DNA from: Amycolatopsis sp. CA-128772
GTDB lineage: Bacteria > Actinomycetota > Actinomycetes > Mycobacteriales > Pseudonocardiaceae
DNA: 64,000 nucleotides
Reading direction: 5' to 3'
Assembly: GCF_002904295.1 (NCBI RefSeq)
Contig: NZ_PPHG01000022.1
Location: 124,001-188,000 of the forward strand
In this document: one piece after another, positions 19,369 to 27,300 of the stretch
Numbering within the stretch: position 1 is the first letter of the stretch
How the letters are laid out: each line of letters begins with the position of its first letter
Program-made: the position numbers and the translations under genes
Notes under the pieces: model-generated
The model's input: only the letters and a program-made list of their open reading frames with translations
What the model was told of the DNA's origin: nothing
The model's database searches: none

Positions 19369-20063
19369 GCCCAGTCTTACGGCTAAGGACCCAAACCCGC
19401 GCCCGCTCGCCATCTTCTCGATCGCGAAATCACCTTCGGGCGCCAGCGCTGGCTGCCACACGTCGCCTCGCAAGCGCACCGATGACCGCGGGTGGCGAAA
19501 TCCGCTCGACCGCACCCCGGACACCAGCGCCTCCCCGCAGCCCATGCAGGCCACCGACTCCGCCGCCGTGCCGAACCCATCAGCTCCCCGCAACCGCAGC
19601 AGAGGTTGCAGGCGGTGAACCCAGCTCGGCCGCCATCGCGATCGCGGCAAAGGCCGCAGGCGGCGAACCTCGCTCGCCGCTGCGCGGACCCACCGGCCCC
19701 GCGACCGCAAAGGCCGCCGGCGGCGAACCGTTCGGCGGCCGCGCTGAACCCGCCAGCCCCGCAACCACAGAGGCCGCCGGCGGTGAACCCCGCTCGCCGC
19801 CGCGCCGACCCGCCAGCCCCGCAACCGCAGCAAGAGCCCCAGCAGCCCCGGGAATCACCTCGCACCAGCACCCCTGCAGAGAGCCCCACCCCGGCACCTC
19901 CCCCACCACCCATCCGAGCGACAACCCCTTTGCCCAACCGGTCCCCGAGATCGTGGTCTTTCGGGCATCCGGGTGGCGGTCTCGGCGCGGTCTGCTCGTG
20001 CACTGATACTGTTCGTGAGGCAACTTGCTTGAAGGCTTGACGAAAAGGATCCGGCGAGGGGAA
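19369..20063. other. Non-coding stretch before the type VII cargo operon
   Basis: About 695 bases without a convincing gene. It has a tail of decayed coding-like sequence next to the DUF222 remnant, the 60-bp tandem repeat at about 19600-19830, and then Pro/Thr-rich open frames with no family resemblance. The promoter for the espG-like gene must lie toward its right end, but I see no clear -35/-10 pair. Confidence 0.6.
19611..19838. repeat. 60-bp degenerate tandem repeat, about four units
   Basis: The core GGCGGYGAACC recurs at 19611, 19659, 19719 and 19779, giving spacings of 48, 60 and 60 bases. The intervening segments also match (AGGCCGCMGGCGG before and CCCGCAACC-like after). Because 60 is a multiple of three, one frame reads a 20-residue repeat around AGGEP, but no start, family or neighbouring gene supports translation. 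Confidence 0.7.
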
Positions 20064-20906
20064 ATGGCGGAGCGGTTCGAGTTCGTCCTCGAGGTCTTCG
20101 AAGCCCTCGTTGTCGGCCGGGCGACCGGGGGCGATGTGCAGCGTTATCCCCTTCGGGCCGGCAACCTGCCCAGTGATCCCGTGCGGTTCGTGCGGGTGGC
20201 GCGGCAGGTCTACGACGCCCTTGAAGAGCGGCGGCTCTCCGTGTCCGGGGAACTTCACCCCGGGGTGCGGGCCGCCTTCGAGCTGCTGGCCGAGCCTCGG
20301 GTTTCGGTGGCCGTCAGCGGGATCGACGGGCTGGGGGCCGATGTGGCCGTTCTCGTCGTCACCGATGGGGCCCAGGCGCTCGGGATCACCCAGGCGCCCG
20401 ATACCGATGACCTGCTCTTCTCCCTCTTCGCGGACGAAGATCTCGTCGAGGTCGTCACCGGGGTGCTGCCGCCGGCTCCGGCCGCCACCACCGGGCGGCA
20501 CGTCGTGCACCGGGCCGCCGGGCGGGAGGTCTCGGCCATGACCGCCAAGCGGATCGCCGAGGCCGAATTCGACGAAGAAGAGACCGATGCCTTCGGGATG
20601 ATCGAGGTCAAGGCCGTCGTGCGGCCCGGGCGGCGGCCGCCGGCTCCGAAGTCCTCCGATGTCGCCGTGCTCGAACGGGTGCTGGCCGAACCGCGGCTCG
20701 GGGGTGGGCACATCGCCGTCACCGCGCAGGGGCGGCGGGGGGAACGGCTGGCCGGTGAGCCGCTGAGCTGGCTCGACACCGCCGATGGCCGCTACCTCGT
20801 GCACACCCGGACCGGGGAGTCCGGCGAGCTGACCGCCGAATACGTGCCGGCCGGGCGGGCCGATCTCGCGCGGGCCATCCGCGACGCGATCGCGGCTGTC
20901 TACTGA
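20064..20906 (+). CDS. EspG-like ESX/type VII secretion chaperone
   Basis: A 280-residue EspG-family protein (RFEFVLEVFEALVVGRATGG at the start, RVARQVYDALEERRLS in the middle). EspG proteins are cytosolic chaperones that bind PE/PPE-type substrates and deliver them to the type VII (ESX) machinery. ATG 20064 follows AGGGG closely; an upstream TTG would add 13 residues. It heads a cluster of six same-strand genes, all small type VII-like proteins followed by a giant Rhs protein, so it is probably the cargo chaperone for that set. Confidence 0.85.
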   Translation: MAERFEFVLEVFEALVVGRATGGDVQRYPLRAGNLPSDPVRFVRVARQVYDALEERRLSVSGELHPGVRAAFELLAEPRVSVAVSGIDGLGADVAVLVVTDGAQALGITQAPDTDDLLFSLFADEDLVEVVTGVLPPAPAATTGRHVVHRAAGREVSAMTAKRIAEAEFDEEETDAFGMIEVKAVVRPGRRPPAPKSSDVAVLERVLAEPRLGGGHIAVTAQGRRGERLAGEPLSWLDTADGRYLVHTRTGESGELTAEYVPAGRADLARAIRDAIAAVY

Positions 20907-20920
20907 TCGGGGAGGACCAG

Positions 20921-21391
20921 ATGACGACGGAAGAGACCGCGGCGACGGTCCAGGCTGTCCAGGCCACCATGCAGCTGCAAGCCGCCACGACCCCCGAGAC
21001 GAAGGCCGTGGCCGCGCTGCGGGTCGGGCTGGCCGGGGCGCAGCTGAAGCGGCTCGCCCAGACCGGTGGCTTCGCCATCGACGACACCACCGGCAACCAG
21101 CTGATCGAGGCGCTCGAAGGCGTGCTCGAGTCACTCGAAGCGCGGTGGGCCGCGCTGCAGCGGCTGCACGACGCCCCGGCCATGAGCCGGACCGCCACCG
21201 GGCAGTGGGTCTCCGCGCACATGGTCAGCACCGCCGCCGACGAGCACGGCCTCGTCACCCAGCTGCAGGCCGCGCGGCAGGAGTTCCCGACCTACATCGA
21301 GGCCATCAAGCTGGCGAAACAGAACTACAAGACGCGGGAAGAGACGACGCAGAAGACGTTGACCTCGCTCCCGACCGCCGACCAGAGCTGA
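20921..21391 (+). CDS. Helical protein of the type VII cargo operon
   Basis: A 156-residue, almost wholly alpha-helical protein with no signal peptide. The Ala/Gln-rich N-terminus (AATVQAVQATMQLQAATTPE) and the EFPTYIEAIKLAKQNYKTRE tail resemble WXG100-like helical hairpins in character, but no WXG motif is seen. GGGAGGA precedes the ATG. It sits 14 bases after the espG-like gene and nine bases before the PPE-like gene, so a structural or targeting role in the same secretion cargo is likely. Family not recognised. Confidence 0.75.
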   Translation: MTTEETAATVQAVQATMQLQAATTPETKAVAALRVGLAGAQLKRLAQTGGFAIDDTTGNQLIEALEGVLESLEARWAALQRLHDAPAMSRTATGQWVSAHMVSTAADEHGLVTQLQAARQEFPTYIEAIKLAKQNYKTREETTQKTLTSLPTADQS

Positions 21392-21399
21392 GGGAGACC

Positions 21400-23427
21400 G
21401 TGGCACCCACCGCCGAGTCCGTCTCGGACCCGTCGTCCCCGGACTACGACCCGCGCAGTCCGCTCTACGACGTGACCGCCGATTCGTCGTCGAAGTACTA
21501 CGTCGGGCCGCTGACCACGGACAAGTCGCCCTCCGGCGACGAGATCCGCGAGATGGCCACCCGGCAGGTCGACGACGAGATCCGGCGCGGCTGGCTCGGC
21601 CCGGTCGTCGACCCGGTGCTGCGCGACAAGAAGATCCAGGAGCTCTACCAGCAGCACCTCGACGACGCCAAGCACGGCCTCGACGAGGGCCTCACCATGC
21701 GTGAGAACGGCGGGGCACCGCGCACCCTGTGGAACAACGCCAGCCACGAACAGATGAACGAAGCCATCACGCTGGACGCCAACCCGGCGACCGTCGCGGA
21801 AACTTCGGAGGAATGGGTGCGCGTCGGCAACGACCTCGGCACCCACCAGAAGACCCTCGCCGACGCGATCAACGCCAGCACCAGCAACTGGCAGGGCGGC
21901 GCCGGTGACGCCGTCCGCGAACACCTCGCCGGCGTCGGCAAGTGGCTGGGCGCGACCGCGCAGGGCGCCACCCTCGCCGGCCGGCAGCAGGAGATCCACT
22001 CCCAGGCGCTCAACGAGACCCAGCGGCAGATGGCCGCGAACCCGCCGGTGCAGTTCGACCTGCAGTCGACCAACCAGCGGCTGATGTCGATGACCGACCC
22101 GGTGCAGTACGCGGCCGCCGCGGGCGAGGCCATGCAGACCTACCGGGCGCAGCAGGCCGCGCGGGAACACGCCGCGCAGATCATGACCCAGTACGACGAG
22201 ACCATCGGCAGCGCCGTCGCCACCCCGCGCTTCCCGGCCCCGCCGAAGCTGCCGACGGCCACCGCGATGAGGCAGGGCGTGGCCGCCGGCGGCGGCGCCG
22301 GGGCGGGCACCGACGCGCAGCCGCTGCTGGCGCGGACCGCGATGGACGGCGTCACCCCGCAGACCCCGGTCGACGCGAACGCGGCCGCCCTGAACGGCAC
22401 GGGCGCGAACGGCGCGGGCATCCCCGGCGACGGCTCGGGCACCGGCGGCTCCGGGTTCTCCGGCAGCGGCATCCCGGGCGCCGGCGGCAGTGGCAGCGGC
22501 ATTCCCGGCGGTGGCTCCGGTGGCGGCTCCGGCTTCTCGGGCAGTGGCATTCCGGGCAGTGACATCCCGGGCAGCGACATCCCCGGCGGCGGCAGCGGTG
22601 CGGGCGGCGCCGGCGGCGCGGGCTTCACGCCGCCGAACTTCGACGCACCGGGCGGGCCCGGTGGCGGCAACTTCAGCGGCGCCGGCATCCCCGGCTCGTC
22701 GCTGCCGCACTTCGACGACTCGACGACGTCGTCGGGCTTCACGCCCTCCGGCATCCCGGGCGGCGGGGGCAGCGGCGGCAGCGGGTTCACCCCGCCGTCG
22801 ATCCCGAACATCCCGGACGTCTCCGGCGGGGGCGGCGGCACCGTCCGCGGCGGCTCCCCGATCCCCGGCTTCACCCCGCCCGGCATCGACCCGCTCACCG
22901 GCCTGCCCACCGGCACCGGCCCCGGCGGCATCCCGGGCGGCGGCACCGGGACCGGCAAGATGCCGACCATCGGGCGCCTCGGCGGGATCAACGGCGAGAG
23001 CATCGCCAGCCGCCTCGGCGGCATCGGCGGTGGCGGCGGTGCCGGAGGCGGGTCCCTCGGCGGGATCGGCGGCGGTGGTGCCGGCGGTGGCGGTGCCGCC
23101 GGTGGTGGTGCCGCCGGTGGTGGTGCCGGTGGCGGCGTGCGCGGCACGGGCGCAGGCAACCTCAGCGGTGGTGCCGCCTCCGGCGCGGCCGCGGAAGCCG
23201 AAGCGGCGGCGGCGCGCAACGCGACGTCGGGCCGGGGCGCGGCCGGTGCGGCCGGGTCCCCGGGCATGGGCGGCATGGGCGCCGGCGCCCGCGGTGGCAA
23301 GAAGGACGACGACAAGGAACACAAGTCGGCCGACTACCTCGAAAGCGACGACCCGAACTTCTTCGCCGGAGAGCAGGTCGTGGCGCCGCCGGTGATCGGC
23401 GACTGGAAGAACCAGGATTGGAAGTGA
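21400..23427 (+). CDS. PPE/WXG-like type VII substrate with Gly-rich tail
   Basis: A 675-residue protein. The N-terminal 300 residues are helical with a W-x-G turn at about residues 163-165 (SNWQGGAGDAVREHLAGVGK), as in PPE and WXG100 substrates. Residues 340-620 are a long Gly/Pro/Ser-rich low-complexity tail built on GSGFSGSGIPG-type units. The C-terminus is charged (KKDDDKEHKSADYLESDDP). Start is GTG 21400 after AGGGAG. Such proteins are exported by ESX systems. The Gly-rich repeat is the most internally repetitive DNA in the operon. Confidence 0.82.
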   Translation: MAPTAESVSDPSSPDYDPRSPLYDVTADSSSKYYVGPLTTDKSPSGDEIREMATRQVDDEIRRGWLGPVVDPVLRDKKIQELYQQHLDDAKHGLDEGLTMRENGGAPRTLWNNASHEQMNEAITLDANPATVAETSEEWVRVGNDLGTHQKTLADAINASTSNWQGGAGDAVREHLAGVGKWLGATAQGATLAGRQQEIHSQALNETQRQMAANPPVQFDLQSTNQRLMSMTDPVQYAAAAGEAMQTYRAQQAAREHAAQIMTQYDETIGSAVATPRFPAPPKLPTATAMRQGVAAGGGAGAGTDAQPLLARTAMDGVTPQTPVDANAAALNGTGANGAGIPGDGSGTGGSGFSGSGIPGAGGSGSGIPGGGSGGGSGFSGSGIPGSDIPGSDIPGGGSGAGGAGGAGFTPPNFDAPGGPGGGNFSGAGIPGSSLPHFDDSTTSSGFTPSGIPGGGGSGGSGFTPPSIPNIPDVSGGGGGTVRGGSPIPGFTPPGIDPLTGLPTGTGPGGIPGGGTGTGKMPTIGRLGGINGESIASRLGGIGGGGGAGGGSLGGIGGGGAGGGGAAGGGAAGGGAGGGVRGTGAGNLSGGAASGAAAEAEAAAARNATSGRGAAGAAGSPGMGGMGAGARGGKKDDDKEHKSADYLESDDPNFFAGEQVVAPPVIGDWKNQDWK

Positions 23428-23431
23428 GCGC

Positions 23432-23779
23432 ATGACGGCCGCCGGCTTCGAGGTCGAACCGGACGACTTGGTCGCGCACGCGAGTCACGTCGAGAGCCTG
23501 GTGGAACGGCTCAACACGGCTTCGCAAGCGGCCGACACGGCGATGTCCGACCACGCCTACGGGCTGCTGTGCGCGTTCCTCCCGCCGATCATCCGGCCGA
23601 CGAACGAGCAGGCGAAGGAAGCACTGACGGCGTCGGGCGAAGGCGTGCGCGGCCTCGCCGACAACGTCAGGACGGCCGCGCAGTCCTATCGCGAGGGCGA
23701 AGAGGGCAACGCGCAGCCGTTCGAACGTCAGCTCGCGGCGTCGTCGCCGCGCGCGGTGGAAGCGAGGACGAACGCATGA
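23432..23779 (+). CDS. EspC-like ESX secretion-associated protein
   Basis: A 115-residue helical hairpin protein of the EspC/T7SS-target type (FEVEPDDLVAHASHVESLVE, then GLADNVRTAAQSYREGE). EspC homologues are co-secreted with or polymerise at the type VII machinery. It starts four bases after the PPE-like gene and overlaps the next gene by ATGA. The YxxxE-like element in SYREGEE could serve as the general type VII secretion signal (Y-x3-D/E). Confidence 0.8.
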   Translation: MTAAGFEVEPDDLVAHASHVESLVERLNTASQAADTAMSDHAYGLLCAFLPPIIRPTNEQAKEALTASGEGVRGLADNVRTAAQSYREGEEGNAQPFERQLAASSPRAVEARTNA

Positions 23780-24321
23780 CCGGCCCGAACGGCCTGGGGG
23801 ACCTGATCCGGGACCCCGACGAGACCATCCGCCGGATGGACGACTGGGCGGCCGGGTTCGCGGCGAAGGCGCAGCGGTACCAGGCGGCCCAGGAGCAGAC
23901 CGAACGGCTGCGGCTCACCGCGACCAGTGCCGACGGCGCGGTCAGCGTCACCGTCGGCGCGGACGGCACCGTCACCGACCTGACGTTCTCGAACAAGGTC
24001 AAGTCGTTCCCGCTCGAAGAGCTGTCGCGGCAGATCCTGACGACGATGCGCCGGGCGCAGGCCGGCATCGCCGAGCGTGTCGCCGGGGTGATGGCCGAGC
24101 AGCTCGGCGACGAGGACCGCGAAACCCGCAGCGTGCTGCTCGACAACCTGCGCGGCCGGTTCCCGGACCCGGACGAACCGGACGAGCAGCCGCCCGTGCC
24201 GCCGGCTCCGGTGCCGCCGGCCCCGGCGGGTGGCGCGGCGTCCCCGCCCGCCCCCGGCACCCCTCAGGCGCCGCCGCGGCGACGTACCCACTCCGACGAT
24301 GAGGACAACAATCCGTGGTGA
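23776..24321 (+). CDS. YbaB/EbfC-like protein in type VII operon
   Basis: A 181-residue protein with an N-terminal YbaB/EbfC-like domain (TSADGAVSVTVGADGTVTDL is the signature beta-hairpin) and a Pro-rich, acidic C-terminus ending HSDDEDNNPW. Stand-alone YbaB binds nucleoid DNA; the actinobacterial versions beside WXG and EspC genes have probably been recruited to secretion cargo, but their role is unproven. It is translationally coupled at both ends: ATGA with espC and GTGA with the Rhs gene. Confidence 0.8.
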   Translation: MTGPNGLGDLIRDPDETIRRMDDWAAGFAAKAQRYQAAQEQTERLRLTATSADGAVSVTVGADGTVTDLTFSNKVKSFPLEELSRQILTTMRRAQAGIAERVAGVMAEQLGDEDRETRSVLLDNLRGRFPDPDEPDEQPPVPPAPVPPAPAGGAASPPAPGTPQAPPRRRTHSDDEDNNPW

Positions 24322-27300
24322 ACCCATTGGTCGCCGAGACCAAGGATTCCACGAAGGCGTATTCGGGTGTTTCGCTGCTGGAGTCGGCGAACGACCTGAA
24401 GTCGGCCATCGAAAGTGGCGACTGGGCGTCGGTGGCCCTTGGTGCGGTCGGGACGGCCCTGGACGCGCTGTCGATGGCGATGGACCCGTTCGGGGCGATC
24501 CTGGCCGCGGGCGTGGGCTGGCTGATCGAGCACGTCGGGCCGTTGAAGGAAGCGCTCAACGGGCTGACCGGCAACGCCGACGAGATCGCCGCGCAGTCGG
24601 AGACGTGGAAGAACGTCGCCACCGAGCTGGGCAGCGTCGGCGAGGACCTGACCGGGATGGTCAAGGCCGACACCGCCTCCTGGACCGGGAACGCGGCGGA
24701 CACCTACCGGCAGCGGGCGCAGGACACGGTGACGCTGCTGGAGACCGCGCAGAAGGGCTGTGAAGGCGCTTCCAGCGGGGTCAAGACCGCCGGTGAAGTC
24801 GTCGCCGCCGTCCGGGCGCTGGTGCGGGACATCATCGCCGAGCTGGTCGGGCACCTGATCAGCTGGGCGCTGCAGGTCGTGTTCACCCTCGGCATCGGGT
24901 TGACGTGGGTGGTGCCGCAGGTGATCAACGCGGTGGCGAAGACCGCGTCGAAGATCGCCGATCTGGTGAAGCGGCTGGTGACGGCGTTGAAGGCGCTGAT
25001 CCCGCTGCTCAAGCGGGCGGGTGACCTGTTCGCGGACGCGGCGAAGGCGCTGAAGAACATCAAGCCGGGCAAGGCCGCGCCGCCGCCGAAGCACGCCGAC
25101 ATCAAGAGCGGCCCGAAGGACATCGGCGGCCCCAAGGGCAAGGGCGGTCCGGACGCACCCCCGCCGAAGACCGACCCGCCGCCGAAGGGCGGCGACGGCA
25201 ACACGACCCCGTCGGGCGCGCACGGCGACGGCAACACCACGCCCTCCGGGGCCAAGGGCGGCCCGGACACGCCGCCGAAGACGGACCCGCCGCCCACCTC
25301 CAAGGGGCCGGACGAGACCCCGAAGGCCCCGGACCCGACGCCGCCCCCGGCGTCCAAGGGCCCGGACGGTGGCACCAAGGCGTCCGGGGCGGGCAAGGGA
25401 CCGGACACCCCGCCGAAGCTCAAGGACAGCAACCCGAAACCGGACGAGCACACGACCCCCGCCGCGAACCGGTCACTGTGCGGCGACCCGATCGACGTCG
25501 CCACCGGCGCCGTGCTGCTGGAACAGACGGACCTCGAGCTGCCCGGTGCGCTGCCGCTGGAGTTCGGCCGGACGCACCTGTCCAGCTACCGCGCGGGCCG
25601 CAGCTTCGGTCCCACGTGGACGTCCACAGTGGACGAACGGATCGAGGTGGAGCCGGACGGCCTGCACCTCGCACTGGCCGACGGGACGATCCTGCGCTAC
25701 CCGGTGCCCCGCGGCATCGAGCCGGTGCTGCCCGAGCAGGGCCCGTACCTGGCGCTGCGCCGGGTGCGCCACGGCTTCGTCGTCGGCGCCCCGCAGCACG
25801 ACCGGATGCGCTACTTCGCCGCCAAGCCGGGGGAGACCACCCTGCCGCTGCGCGCGCTCGTCGACGGCGCCGGCAACCGGGTCGTCATCCGGCACCGCGA
25901 CGGCGTGCCCGTGGGGATCGAGCACTCCGGCGGGTACCGCCTCGAGCTCGACTCGGCCGCCGGGCTGATCACCGCCGTGCGCGTGGCGGGAGAACCCGTG
26001 CCGCTGGCCGAATACCGCTACGACGAGCGACGGCGGCTGGTCGAGGTCACCGACGCGGCCGGGACCCCGCAACGGTTCACCTACGACGCCGACGGCCGGA
26101 TCGTCCGCTGGGAGGACGTCAACGGCCGCTGGTACGGCTACTCCTACGACTCCGAGGGCCGGTGCGTGCAGGCCCGGGGCGCCGAGGGCTACCTCGACGC
26201 CTCCCTGTCCTACGAGCCCGGGCTGACCACGGTCACCGACTCGCTCGGTGCCGTCACCCGCTACCGCCTCGACGAGCGGCTGCGGGTGATCGGCCGGACC
26301 GACGCGCTCGGCGGCACCACCAGCACCGAACTGGACCGCTTCGGCCGGGAGATCGCGCGCACCGACGAGCTCGGGCACGTCACCCGCTGGGAGCGCGACG
26401 GGGCGGGCAACGTGACCACCGTGGTCCGCGCCGACGGCACCCGGATGGTCACCGAGTACGACGAGGGCGGCCGCCCCGCCTCGGTCACCGGGCCCGACGG
26501 CGCCGTCTGGCGCTACGAGCACGACGAGCGCGGCCGCCTGGTCCGCGACATCGACCCGACCGGGGCCGCGACGAGCTACACCTACGACGAGACCACCGGC
26601 ACGATGGCCACGGTGACCGACGCCCTCGGCGGGGTCACCCGGTTCGAGGCGAACGCGGCCGGGCTGCCGGTCGCGATCACCGCGCCGGACGGTGCGGTGA
26701 CCCGGTACACCTACGACTCCCTCGGCCGGCTCGCGAGCGTCACCGACCCCACCGGCGCGACGACGCGCACCGTCCACAACGCGGCCGGCGACCTGGTCGA
26801 GCAGGTGGACCCGGACGGCGCCGTGCACCGCTTCGGTTCGACGGCGGTGGGCCACACCGACGAGCGGACCGACCCGCGCGGCGGCGTCAGCCGGATCGCC
26901 TACGCCCAGTTCGACCTGCCGGTCAGCGAGGAGCGCCCGGACGGCGGCGTCCTGCGCTACGGCTACGACACCGAGCTGCGGCTGACGTCGGTCACCAACG
27001 AGGCCGGGCTGGTCTGGCGCTACGAGTACGACCCGGCGGGCCGGCTCGTCCGCGAGGTCGACTACAACGGCCGGTCCCTGGACTACGCCTACGACGCCGC
27101 GGGCCGGCTGGTCCTGCGCGGCAACGGCGCGGGGCAGACGATCGCGCTCGAGCGGGACGCCCTCGGGCGGGTGATCCGGCGCCGCAGCGGCGACGAGGTC
27201 GCCGAATTCGCCTACGACCCGGCCGACCGCGTCGTCCTGGCCCGCAACGCGCACAGTGAGCTCCGGTTCGCCTACGACGCGCTGGGCCGCGTGGTCAGCG

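Noticed and set aside
22420..23260. Short direct repeats that could suggest a CRISPR array
   Set aside because: They are in-frame Gly/Ser/Ile/Pro codon repeats in the PPE-like protein tail, with no constant-length spacers.
21325..23433. A 702-residue minus-strand frame across the PPE-like gene
   Set aside because: Shadow frame produced by high GC and the Gly-rich repeats; no start signal and no family.
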